This document shows positions 47,366 to 56,700 of a stretch of 64,000 nt of DNA, one piece after another. The notes under the pieces were generated by a model. That model searched no databases, was not told the origin of the DNA, and saw nothing but the letters and a program-made list of their open reading frames with translations. The position numbers and the translations under genes are program-made. How positions within the stretch are numbered: the first letter of the stretch is position 1; each line of letters opens with the position of its first letter. This stretch comes from Corallococcus sicarius (GTDB lineage Bacteria; Myxococcota; Myxococcia; Myxococcales; Myxococcaceae), in NCBI RefSeq assembly GCF_003611735.1, contig NZ_RAWG01000001.1, forward strand, positions 1-64,000, read 5' to 3'.

Positions 47366-49366
47366 TCACGGGTCGGCTTCGCTCGCGACGGCCACCAGGG
47401 CTCCCACCAGGGTCTCCACCTCCCAGTCCACCGCGAACAGGGCCGCCTGCATCCTCGCGGGGGCCTGGGAGGGGCTGTCGAGCACTCCCCGGGCCCGCCG
47501 CAGGGCGGCCGCGAGCCCCTGGGCCTCCAGGAAGTCGAGCGTCCCCGTGAGCCCCTGACACAGGCGCACGTATGCCTCCCGGTGCCCGGCCTTGAGCGTC
47601 GACAGGAGCACCGGCCGGACCTGCTCCAGTTCCTGGAGGGCCAGACGGGCCAGCGCCGCGCGCGCCTGCGGATCCCCCGCCGCCCGCTGCCCCAGCTTCG
47701 CGAGGCTGAAGTCCGGCGCCTGGGCCTGGAAGATGTCGGTGGACCCGGAAGCCCGGAGGACCGGCTCCGGCGCGCGCACGGGCTCCGCTGGAACCTCGCG
47801 CGACGTGCACCTCGCCATCTTTTGCAGCAGGACGTCCGCGTCGAAGGGCTTGCCGATGAAGTCCGTGAAGCCGGAGGCCAGGATGCGGCCCTCCTGCCAG
47901 GCCCTCGCGGAGGCGGAGATGGCGATGATGGGCAGCTTGCGCAGGCGCTCGTCCGGGAGCTGCCGGATGACCCTCACCGCGTCGAAGCCGCCCAGCCCCG
48001 GCATGTGCAGGTCCATGAGCACCAGCTCGTAGTCACCTTGGCGGAGCCGCTCCACCGCCTGCTGCCCGTTCCTGACGGCATCGAACACCACCCCCCATTG
48101 CTCGAACCAACGGGCGAGCACGTAGGTGTTGACCTCACTGTCCTCCACCACGAGCACCCGCAGCCCCCGGAGGATCTGCGTGGGCAACGCGCGGTCAGGC
48201 GCCGTGTCGGGGTCCCCTGCCCCCACCTTCAGGCGCAGGTCGAAGGAGAAGCGCGTTCCCTTCCCCACCTCGCTCGTGACGACCATCCTGCTGCCGTACA
48301 GCTCCAGCAGCTTGCGGCTGATGCTGAGGCCCAGGCCCGTGCCTCCGTACTTCATCCCGATGTCGTAGTTCGCCTGGGTGTACTCCTCGAAGATGGCGGC
48401 GATGCGGTCCCGGGAGATGCCAATCCCCGTGTCACTCACCTGGAAGGACAGGTCGCACGCGTCGCCCTCCCGGGCCCGGACGACCACGGCGAGCCGCACC
48501 GCCCCCTTCTCCGTGAACTTGAGGGCGTTGCTCAGGAGATTGGTGAGGATCTGCCCCAGCTTGACCGGATCCCCCAGGAGACAGGACGGGAGCTGCGCGT
48601 CCAGCTCCACCTGGAGCAGGAGCTTCTTCTCCTCGGCCCGGGCGGACTGTCCATTCACGATGCCGCTGATCAGCTCGCGAGGATCGAACTCGCGCTGCTC
48701 CAGCGACAGCTTGCCCGCCTCGATCTTGCTCCAGTCGAGGATGTCATTGACCATCGCGAGCAGGTTGCCGGAGGACGACCCGAGGATGCGCAGGTACTTC
48801 TGCTGCTTGTCCGACAGCGGCGTCATCCCCATGAGCCGGGTGGCGGCCGTGATGGCGTTGAGCGGGTTGCGGATCTCGTGGCTCAGGGTCGCCAGGAGGC
48901 TCGCCTTGGCCTGGGCCAGTTGTTCCGCCTTCCTGCGCGCCAGCAGCAGCTCCCGCTCGTAGCGCTTGCGGTCCGTCATGTTGAAGACCGTGGTCCGGAC
49001 GGAGCGGGGCCTGCCCAGCGCATCCCGCACCTGCACGGAGTTGATCAGCGCCGGGAGCGGACGGCCATGGGTGCAGAGCAGGTCCAGGGAGAGCTCGTGG
49101 ACGAACCCCTGCATCTGGAGGAGCGGCGCGTAGTGCGTCTCATGGAAGATGCGGCCGGCGCCCGCGAGCAGCTCCCGGAACCGCTTGCGTCCGACCAGCG
49201 CCTCCCGGGTGTGGCCCGTCCACGTCAGGAAGGTCTGGTTGACCTTGACGATGAGCCCTTCCGGCGTCGTCGAGAGGTAGCCGCACGGAGCGTTCTCATA
49301 GAGGTCCTCCGCCGACTCCTCGAACGGCGCCTCTGCGGATCCGGTGTCCTCCACGTCATCCGGCAT
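47366..49366 (-). CDS. hybrid histidine kinase (PAS-HK-REC-degenerate Hpt)
   Basis: A 666-residue soluble hybrid kinase. The PAS domain is at about 20-140 (ENAPCGYLSTTPEGLIVKV). HisKA has His163 (LATLSHEIRNPLNAI). The ATPase domain has LLSNALKFTEKG, DTGIGIS and GGTGLGLSIS. The receiver has phospho-acceptor D452 (LVLMDLHMPG). The C-terminal ~100 residues look like an Hpt helical bundle, but where the AHxLKG motif should be it reads CQGLTG, so the phospho-His is missing. ATG 49366 lies 8 bases after the stop of the RsbQ-type hydrolase, giving a coupled operon. By analogy with RsbQ-RsbP, the PAS domain would sense a product of the hydrolase (inference). Confidence 0.9.
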   Translation of the reverse strand: MPDDVEDTGSAEAPFEESAEDLYENAPCGYLSTTPEGLIVKVNQTFLTWTGHTREALVGRKRFRELLAGAGRIFHETHYAPLLQMQGFVHELSLDLLCTHGRPLPALINSVQVRDALGRPRSVRTTVFNMTDRKRYERELLLARRKAEQLAQAKASLLATLSHEIRNPLNAITAATRLMGMTPLSDKQQKYLRILGSSSGNLLAMVNDILDWSKIEAGKLSLEQREFDPRELISGIVNGQSARAEEKKLLLQVELDAQLPSCLLGDPVKLGQILTNLLSNALKFTEKGAVRLAVVVRAREGDACDLSFQVSDTGIGISRDRIAAIFEEYTQANYDIGMKYGGTGLGLSISRKLLELYGSRMVVTSEVGKGTRFSFDLRLKVGAGDPDTAPDRALPTQILRGLRVLVVEDSEVNTYVLARWFEQWGVVFDAVRNGQQAVERLRQGDYELVLMDLHMPGLGGFDAVRVIRQLPDERLRKLPIIAISASARAWQEGRILASGFTDFIGKPFDADVLLQKMARCTSREVPAEPVRAPEPVLRASGSTDIFQAQAPDFSLAKLGQRAAGDPQARAALARLALQELEQVRPVLLSTLKAGHREAYVRLCQGLTGTLDFLEAQGLAAALRRARGVLDSPSQAPARMQAALFAVDWEVETLVGALVAVASEADP

Positions 49367-49374
49367 CGTCGCGC

Positions 49375-50169
49375 TCAGGCGCTCAAATAGGCCTTCATGG
49401 CAGCGACGGTCTCTTCGGGAGCGCTCAGGTTCGGGCAGTGGCCCGTGGCCTTCAGGAGCACCAGCTCCGCGCCAGGCAGGTGCCGGCACACGTACTCGCC
49501 CACCGCCTCCGACGCGATGACGTCATTCGAGCACTGGAGCACCAGGGACGGTGTCTGGACCTTCGGCAGGTCGGCCCGGTGGTCGGAGAGGAAGGTCACG
49601 TGCGCGAAGTGCTTCGCGATCTCCGGGTCCGTTCGGCAGAAGCTGTTCGTGAGCTCCGCGCCCAGTTCGGCGCGATCCGGGTTGCCCATGATGACGGGCG
49701 CCATCGTGCTGGACCACCCCAGGTAGTTGTCGTCGAGCGACTCCAGCAACTGCTCGATGTCCTGGCGCGAGAAGCCGCCGACGTAGCCTTCGTCGTCGAT
49801 GTAGCAGGGCGACGGCCCGACGAGCACGAGCCTGTCGAAGCGCTCCGGCTCCTGGATGGCCGCGACCACCCCGACCATCGCGCTCACGGAGTGACCGACG
49901 AAGACCACCCTCTCCAGCCGCAGCTCGCGGCAGATCTCCAACACGTCCTGGGCGTAGCCCGCCAGCGTTCCGTACTTCGTGCGGTCATAGGCGGTGATGT
50001 CCGAGCCGCCCGCCCCCACGTGGTCGAAGAGCACGGTGCGGTAGTCCCGCTCGAACTCGGGGGCGACAAAGCGCCACATGTTCTGGTCGCAGCCGAAGCC
50101 ATGGGAGAAGACCATGGCCTGGCCGCCCTGCCCCTTCACCTTGACGTTGTTCCGGGTGAGCACACCCAT
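49375..50169 (-). CDS. rsbQ: RsbQ-type alpha/beta hydrolase
   Basis: A 264-residue hydrolase closely resembling Bacillus RsbQ, the energy-stress hydrolase, and its plant relatives D14/KAI2: FSHGFGCDQNMWRFVAPEF, FDHVGAGGSD, TLAGYAQDVLEICREL, FVGHSVSAMVG (nucleophile Ser94), LVGPSPCYIDDEGYVGGF, STMAPVIMGNPDRAELGAEL and ATGHCPNLSAPEET (His). In Bacillus RsbQ acts on an unknown small hydrophobic molecule and is required by the PAS-phosphatase RsbP. Here the partner slot is taken by a PAS hybrid histidine kinase translated from the same transcript. ATG 50169 follows GGAG. The gene symbol is by similarity only. Confidence 0.9.
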   Translation of the reverse strand: MGVLTRNNVKVKGQGGQAMVFSHGFGCDQNMWRFVAPEFERDYRTVLFDHVGAGGSDITAYDRTKYGTLAGYAQDVLEICRELRLERVVFVGHSVSAMVGVVAAIQEPERFDRLVLVGPSPCYIDDEGYVGGFSRQDIEQLLESLDDNYLGWSSTMAPVIMGNPDRAELGAELTNSFCRTDPEIAKHFAHVTFLSDHRADLPKVQTPSLVLQCSNDVIASEAVGEYVCRHLPGAELVLLKATGHCPNLSAPEETVAAMKAYLSA

Positions 50170-50385
50170 GTGTGACTCCAACGGTGAAGGGAGGGTTTGC
50201 GACCACTCCTATGAGTACCGAAGTTCATTGTTCCTTCCATGAATTTCTGGATCGTGCCCCGCTCCTGCCCGGCAGGTGACACCGTGCGTCCGGGTTGGGG
50301 TGGGCCGGCTTGTACGCCCCCACGTGACTGGCCTGAGGGGTGACGGTGCCTACGTTTTCCGGGACCCACAAACCAGGAGCGGTGA

Positions 50386-52230
50386 ATGGCTTCGACACAG
50401 ACCGTGCAAACGAAGGAGTCCCCCAGGACCGGTTGGGGAACCAAGACCCGGCAGGAGCCGGGGTTGCTCATCGAGGATCACGCGCTCCTGGGAGATCTGT
50501 ATACGGCAGCGCTCGTGGCCCGGGACGGGTCCATCGACTTTCTCTGCCTCCCGGACTTCGACTCGGACGCGTGCTTCACGTCGTTGCTGGGAACAACCGA
50601 CAACGGGCGGTGGAAGATTGCTCCGACGGCGACCGTGCGCGACGTGAAACGGCGCTACCGCGGCAAGACCCTCATCGTGGAGACGGAGTTCGTGACGGAC
50701 GAGGGCACGGTGCGCCTGGTGGACTTCATGCCCATTCGCAAGGGCACCCCCCATCTGGTGCGGTGGGTGGAGGGAGTCCAGGGCACGGTGACGATGCGCT
50801 GCGAGCTGCGGCCCCGGTTCGCCAACGGCTCCACCGTCCCCATGGTGCGCAAGACAGACCATTCCTGCGCCGCCATCGCCGGTCCGGACGCGCTCTATTT
50901 GCGAGGCGCGGTCGGTGAGGCGCCACCTCCGTTCGAGTCGGAGTTCAAGGTTCAAGCCGGCCAGCGGATTCCCTTCGTGCTCTCCTGGGCCCGGCCCTAC
51001 GAGGAGATCCCCGAGCCGCTCGACCCGGACGTCGCCCTGCGTGAGACGCAGTCGTTCTGGGAGGACTGGGCCTCGAAGCTCCGCCTGCCCGCCGAGTACA
51101 AGGACGTGGTCCTCCGCTCGCTGCTCACCCTCAAGGCGTGCACCTTCCATCCGTCGGGGGCGCTGGTCGCCGCGCCCACCTTCGGGCTCCCGGAGACCCC
51201 GGGGGGGGAGCGCAACTGGGACTACCGGTTCTGCTGGATTCGCGACTCGGTGCTGACGTTGAACGCGCTCATGCGCTCCGGCCTCACGGGCGAGGCGGAT
51301 GCGTTCGGCACCTGGCTGGAGAACGCCGTCGGAGGCGCCCCGGGCCAGCTGCAGATCATGTATGGCATCCGGGGCGAGCGGCACCTCACCGAGATCCCGC
51401 TGAACTGGCTGCAAGGTTACGAAGGGGCTCGGCCCGTGCGGACCGGGAACGGTGCCTACACGCAGTTCCAGCTCGACGTCCTCGGCGAGTTCGCCGCGGT
51501 CCTCTTCATCCATGCGCAGCTGATAGGCAAGCTGCCAGAGCGCGGTCAGAACGCCCTCAAGATCCTGGCGACCCGGGTGTCCGAGGTCTGGACGCAGCCA
51601 GACCATGGCATCTGGGAGATGCGGGGTCCGAAGCACGAGTTCACCGCCTCCAAGGTGGCGGCGTGGACCACCGTCGATCGCTGGGTGCAAGCCATCGAGC
51701 TGTACGGCTTGAAGGAGGACAAGGCGCCGTGGGTGAAGCTGCGGCAGGCCATCTTCGACGAGGTGTGCAGCAAGGGCTTCGACGCCAAACGCAACACGTT
51801 CACGCAGTACTACGGCTCGAAGGGCGTGGATGCGAGCCTGCTCTTCATTCCCATGGCCGGGTTCCTCCCGGCGGATGATCCCCGCGTCGTCGGAACGGTG
51901 CGGGCCATCGAGCAGGAGCTGATGCCACAGGGGCTGGTGCTGCGCTACCTGACGGAGGACAGCGTCGACGGGCTCTCCGGCGAGGAGGGCGCCTTCCTTG
52001 CCTGCTCCTTCTGGCTCGCGAACACCTACCAGCTCATGGGGCGGCAAGAGGACGCGCGGCGGCTCTTCGACAAGCTGGTGGGGCTCTGCAACGACGTGGG
52101 CCTGCTCGCCGAGGAGTACCTGCCCCGAGAGCGCAGGCAGATTGGCAACTTCCCCCAGGCGTTCAGCCACCTGGCGCTTGTGAACTGCGCCTACATCCTC
52201 GCCGAGGGATACAAGCCGCTGCCGCATTAG
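50386..52230 (+). CDS. glycoside hydrolase family 15 enzyme
   Basis: A 614-residue protein with the bacterial GH15 layout. The N-terminal beta-sandwich (IEDHALLGDLYTAALVARDG, FLCLPDFDSDACF) is followed by an (alpha/alpha)6 barrel with GERNWDYRFCWIRDSVLTL. The catalytic glutamates are likely Glu411 (GIWEMRG) and one of Glu576/577 (LLAEEYLPR). Members act as glucoamylase, glucodextranase or trehalase; which applies cannot be read here. No signal peptide, so cytoplasmic; trehalose or glycogen turnover would fit stress and sporulation. AGGAG lies before ATG 50386. It is divergent from the rsbQ-type operon and followed by a hairpin and the DUF2254 gene. Confidence 0.9.
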   Translation: MASTQTVQTKESPRTGWGTKTRQEPGLLIEDHALLGDLYTAALVARDGSIDFLCLPDFDSDACFTSLLGTTDNGRWKIAPTATVRDVKRRYRGKTLIVETEFVTDEGTVRLVDFMPIRKGTPHLVRWVEGVQGTVTMRCELRPRFANGSTVPMVRKTDHSCAAIAGPDALYLRGAVGEAPPPFESEFKVQAGQRIPFVLSWARPYEEIPEPLDPDVALRETQSFWEDWASKLRLPAEYKDVVLRSLLTLKACTFHPSGALVAAPTFGLPETPGGERNWDYRFCWIRDSVLTLNALMRSGLTGEADAFGTWLENAVGGAPGQLQIMYGIRGERHLTEIPLNWLQGYEGARPVRTGNGAYTQFQLDVLGEFAAVLFIHAQLIGKLPERGQNALKILATRVSEVWTQPDHGIWEMRGPKHEFTASKVAAWTTVDRWVQAIELYGLKEDKAPWVKLRQAIFDEVCSKGFDAKRNTFTQYYGSKGVDASLLFIPMAGFLPADDPRVVGTVRAIEQELMPQGLVLRYLTEDSVDGLSGEEGAFLACSFWLANTYQLMGRQEDARRLFDKLVGLCNDVGLLAEEYLPRERRQIGNFPQAFSHLALVNCAYILAEGYKPLPH

Positions 52231-52239
52231 CAGGCGAAG

Positions 52240-52281
52240 CCCGCCGCCCGGCAGCCCTCGCGCGGCCGGGGGAGCGGCGGG
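52240..52281. terminator. hairpin after GH15 gene
   Basis: CCCGCCGC (52240-52247) pairs with GCGGCGGG (52274-52281), with an inner CCGGC/GCCGG. It starts 10 bases after the GH15 stop and lies upstream of the DUF2254 start, so it may terminate or attenuate transcription into that gene. Confidence 0.6.
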
Positions 52282-52344
52282 TTGAAGCGCTCCGGGCCCA
52301 TGGCCACGCTTGGCGAAGGCACTCAGCCGTGGAGGGGGAGGCAG

Positions 52345-53745
52345 ATGGCGGGCACCGGGGCACTTCTCCACGCGCAGGCGCGGCCAGGCGGCGCCCCGAA
52401 GCGGACGAAGCGTTGGCATGAGACCCGCCGGCTCCGCGATTGGAGCTTGAGGAGCAATTGGCTGCTGCCCACGCTCGCGGCGCTGCTGGGCGTCGTGCTG
52501 GGCGTGGTGCTGGTGGATCCGTCCGCTGATTCGGTGTGGGCGCTCGGTGGCCTGGCGTGGCGGGGCACGCCCAGGGAGACCCGGACCGTCCTGTCCACGG
52601 TGCTGGGCACCGCGATCACCTCGCTGAGCATCATCCTGTCGCTGTCCATGCTGGTGGCGCAGAACCTGGGTGCGCAGTACTCGCCACGCCTGCTGCGCAT
52701 CTACCAGCGCGACGCGGGCATCCGGATCGTCATCCCGGTGTTCATCACCACCTGCGTCTACTGCGTGGTGGCGATCCAACGGTTCGGCCTGATTCCTGGC
52801 GTTCAGGAGCAGCCGCGCCCCGCGGCCGGCATGGCCGTCCTCCTGCTCGTCGCGTGTGGAGCAGCGCTGGTGTTCCAGGTGCTGCACACCCTCCAGCTCC
52901 TGCGCGTGGAGAACCTGGTGCGAAAGGTGGCGGGCATCACGATGGCCGTGGCGCGCAGGCTGGACCAACGCCGCCAGACGGACGCGCCTCCGGTCGCGCC
53001 GCCGCCGCGCTCCCCGCATGCCCTGCCGTTGAGGGCCCCGGCGGACGGCTTCGTCGTGGACGTGGACGGGGCGGCCCTGCTGGCGCGGGCGGAGGCGCGG
53101 AGGCTCGTGGTGCACGTGAACGTCGCCATTGGCGAGCCGGTGCTGCGGGGCACCCCCATCGGGTGGGTGGAGCCGGAGCGCACCGGGCTGCATCGGGCGG
53201 CACGCGAGCCCGAGTCCCTCGTGAGCGCCATCGCGCTGGACCGCTGGAGGGATCAGGATGCGGACGTGGCCCTGGGCGTGCGGCAGTTGGTGGACATCGC
53301 GATCAAGGCACTGTCGCCGGGCATCAATGATCCGTACACGGCCGTGGAGGCGCTGGATCAGCTCACCTTCGTCCTGTGCGGGCTGGCACACCTGCGACTG
53401 GGGCCGCGCGTGCTGGCGGATGGGGATGGGCGGGCGCGTGTCTTCCTGCGCGCGCCGGAGCTGCGCGACTACCTGGACCTCGCCACGGAGCAGATCACCC
53501 GCTACGGCGCCGGGGAGCCCGTGGTCGTGCTGCGGCTGCTGAGACTGGTGGGCGCGGTGGGGCAGAGCGCACGGGAGCCGGAGGATCGGCAGGCCGCGCA
53601 CGCCACCCTCCAGCGCATTCTCGCCGAAGCAGAGCGGGCTCGGAGGGACTCGCCCCCGCTGGGACTGCAACAGCGCTACGCCCGGGAGGTGGAGCGGGCG
53701 ATGGAGGGAGCACCCCTCCCTCCCCTGCCAGCGCTCGAGTTCTGA
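52345..53745 (+). CDS. DUF2254 membrane protein
   Basis: A 466-residue protein with four membrane helices in its first half (LLPTLAALLGVVLGVVLV, AITSLSIILSLSMLVAQ, IPVFITTCVYCVVAIQ, MAVLLLVACGAALVFQVL) and the DUF2254 soluble part (QLVDIAIKALSPGINDPYTA is the family signature). The function of the family is unknown. ATG 52345 is chosen since GGAGGGGGAGG lies just upstream; the frame extends to 52282. The last codons form part of the terminator stem shared with the convergent NRPS gene. Confidence 0.9.
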   Translation: MAGTGALLHAQARPGGAPKRTKRWHETRRLRDWSLRSNWLLPTLAALLGVVLGVVLVDPSADSVWALGGLAWRGTPRETRTVLSTVLGTAITSLSIILSLSMLVAQNLGAQYSPRLLRIYQRDAGIRIVIPVFITTCVYCVVAIQRFGLIPGVQEQPRPAAGMAVLLLVACGAALVFQVLHTLQLLRVENLVRKVAGITMAVARRLDQRRQTDAPPVAPPPRSPHALPLRAPADGFVVDVDGAALLARAEARRLVVHVNVAIGEPVLRGTPIGWVEPERTGLHRAAREPESLVSAIALDRWRDQDADVALGVRQLVDIAIKALSPGINDPYTAVEALDQLTFVLCGLAHLRLGPRVLADGDGRARVFLRAPELRDYLDLATEQITRYGAGEPVVVLRLLRLVGAVGQSAREPEDRQAAHATLQRILAEAERARRDSPPLGLQQRYAREVERAMEGAPLPPLPALEF

Positions 53746-53755
53746 GCGCTGGCAG
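53725..53755. terminator. bidirectional terminator shared with NRPS gene
   Basis: CTGCCAGCGCTC (53725-53736) pairs perfectly with GAGCGCTGGCAG (53744-53755) around a 7-base loop. The stem includes the DUF2254 stop codon and lies 22 bases from the convergent NRPS stop. Confidence 0.8.
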
Positions 53756-53776
53756 CCTGGCTGCGGAGGAGCAGGG

Positions 53777-56700
53777 TCATTCCGGGCCTTGTTCCAGCGC
53801 CTCCGCGATCCGCTTCCGAAGCACCTCGGCCAGGACCGAGACCTGGGGGGCCCGGAGGATGGAGTAGTGGTCGCCCTCCACTTCGAGCAGCGTCACGCCT
53901 CCCAGGCCGAGAGCGCCCCATCCCCGGTCCCGGCCGAGCGGCGCGGGATCCGCGCTCTTGCTGGCGCGGAACACGGTGATGCGGCCCTCATGCGGGGCGG
54001 GGACGTACTGACGGGTTGCCCTGCGGTTGAGCTCGAAGATGCCCATCAGGATGCGGAAGTCCTGCAGTTCCACGTCCGGCGTCACGGCTCCAGCCTTCTT
54101 CGCCTCGTCCAACAGCCGCGCCAGGAGCGCGTCCTTCGAGGGCCGCTCGCCAGCCCCGGGGGCCTCTTCGAAGAGGGCCTCCAGCTCCTGGCTGACCTGC
54201 TCGCCTTCCGTGCCCGTGCCTCCCGTCGGGCTCACGGAGCCCGGATCAATGAGCGCCAGGAGCGCCACGGTCTGTCCCGCCGCACGCAGCTGGCGGGCCA
54301 TCTCGTAGGCCACGGCTCCGCCCATGGACCAGCCCGCGAGCAGGTAGGGCCCTTGCGGCCGCACCGTGCGCACGGCTTCGACGTAGGCGGTCGCCATCGC
54401 CTCGATGGTCTCCAACGGCGCCTGCTCGCCTTCGATGCCCAGCGAGCGCAAGCCGTAGAACGGCTGATCCGGACCCAGTTGCCGTGACAGCTCCACGTAG
54501 CCGAGGACGTTGCCTCCGGCCGGGTGGACGCAGAACAACGGAGGACGACTGCCTTCCGGCTGGATGGTCACCAGCGGAGACATCGACGGTGCCGCGTCCT
54601 GGCGCAGGAGCGCCGCCAGCCGTTCCACCGTCGGACTCAGGAAGAGCGCCGCCAACGGCAGGCCCTTCCCCAGCCGCTTGCGGATCGCCGTCATCAGCCG
54701 GACCGCCAGCAGCGAGTGGCCTCCCAGTTCGAAGAAGTCCGCATCGACGCTGATGGGCCAGGTCCCCAGCAGCTCCTCCCAGATCGACACCAGCTGCAAC
54801 TCCACGGTGTCACGGGGCGCGATGACCGTCCCCGCGGCGCTGGTTCCCACCGCCGGCTTCGGCAGGGCCTTGCGGTCCACCTTGCCGTTGGCGTTGAGGG
54901 GCAGTGCTTCCAGCGTCACGAAGGCCGACGGCACCATGTACTCCGGCAACCGGCCCTTCAGTGCGCTTCGCAGCGCCGTGGCCTCCACGGTGTGGCCCGG
55001 CTGCGCCACCACGTACGCCACCAGTCGCTTGTCCCCCGGTGCGTCCTCGCGCACCACCACCACCACGTCGCGCACGGTCGGCTGCGCGCCCAGTGCCGCT
55101 TCGACTTCGCCCAGCTCGATGCGGAAGCCTCGCACCTTCACCTGGAAGTCCATGCGGCCCAGGTACTCCAGCGTGCCGTCGCGGCCCCACCGCACCTTGT
55201 CGCCCGTGCGGTACAGCCGCGCTCCCGGCTTCTGGCTGAAGCCATCCGGTACGAAGCGCTCCGCTGTCAGCCCCGGCTGGCCCAGGTAGCCGCGCGCCAG
55301 GCCTTCGCCTCCAAGGTACAGCTCTCCGGGCACGCCCACCGGCACCGGCTGGCCCTTCGTGTCCAGCACGTAGGCCTGCGTGCCTTCCAGCGGACGGCCA
55401 ATCTTCGGCTCCGTCTTCGCTCCGCGCTCCACTCGCGCGTGCGTCGAGTACGTCGTGTCCTCCGTCGGGCCGTAGAGGTTGTTGACCTCCTTCACCTGCG
55501 GCAAGGCGTACAGCGCTTGCACCAGCCGGTTTGGGAGTGCCTCGCCCGCGAGGTTCACCGTCTGCACCGTCGGCGGGATGCCTCCGCTGCGCACCAGCTC
55601 CGCCACGGCCGACGGCACCGTATTCAGCAGCGTCACGCGCCCAGCTTCCTTCAGTCCGGCCAGGGCCAGCGCGTTCTCCGCCACCACCACCGTGCCGCCG
55701 CTCACCAACGGGGCGAAGACTTCGAACACCGACAGGTCGAAGTTCAACGACGTCGCCGCGAGTACGCCCTTCAGCTGCTCCGGCTTGAAGGTGCCTGTGG
55801 CCCAGTGGAGGAAGGCCACCGCGCTGGCGTGCGTCACCGCCACGCCCTTCGGACGGCCCGTGCTTCCCGACGTGTACAGCACGTACGCCAGCTGGCTCGG
55901 GACGCTGCTCACCTTCAACGGCGTGGTGACGTAGCCGTCCAGCACCTTGGCATCCGTGTCGAGCCGCACGCGCTGGCCCGTGTACTCCGGCAGCACGCCT
56001 TCCAGGCTCGCCTGTGTCACCACCACCGGAGCGCCCGTGCCCTCCAGCATGTAGGCCAGACGGTCCTTCGGGTACGTCGCGTCCAACGGGACGTACGTCG
56101 CGCCCGCCTTCAGTACGCCCAGCAGCGCCACCACCATCGCTTCCGTGCGCTCCACGCACACGCCCACCCGGCTCTCCTCCCCTACTCCCAACGCCATCAG
56201 GTGACGTGCCAGTTGGTTGGCCCGTGCCTCCACCTGCGCATACGTCAGCAGCGCTCCCTCGTACACGACCGCCACCGCGTCCGGCGTCTTCGCCGCCTGC
56301 GCCGCGAAGAGCCCGTGGACGGTCTCCGTCGTCTCACGCTCCGGGGCCGCCGCACCCGCGAGGTGCTTCAGCACCTGCTGACGCTCCTGTGCCTCCAGCA
56401 GCGGCAGGTCCCAGATGCTGGCGTCCGCATCCTTCGCGATGCCTTCCAGCAGCACCGCCAGGTGCCCCAGCATCCGCTGGGCCGTCTGCGCGTCGTACAG
56501 GTCGGTGTTGTATTCGAGCGACGCCGCGAGGCCCCGGCCCGTCTCCGCCATGGCCAGTGACAGCTCGAACTTCGCGGCTCCGCTCCCGGTATCGACTTCG
56601 TGCAGCGCCAGCCCTTCGTCTCCGGGCTGCCTTCCGTCCGGCCCCTTCGCGTTGTTCTGCAGGGTGAACATCACCTGGAACAGCGGCGAGCGGCTCAGGT

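Noticed and set aside
50350-53670. 1106-codon minus-strand frame across GH15 and DUF2254 genes
   Set aside because: It spans two well-supported plus-strand genes and their intergenic gap and has no recognisable motif.
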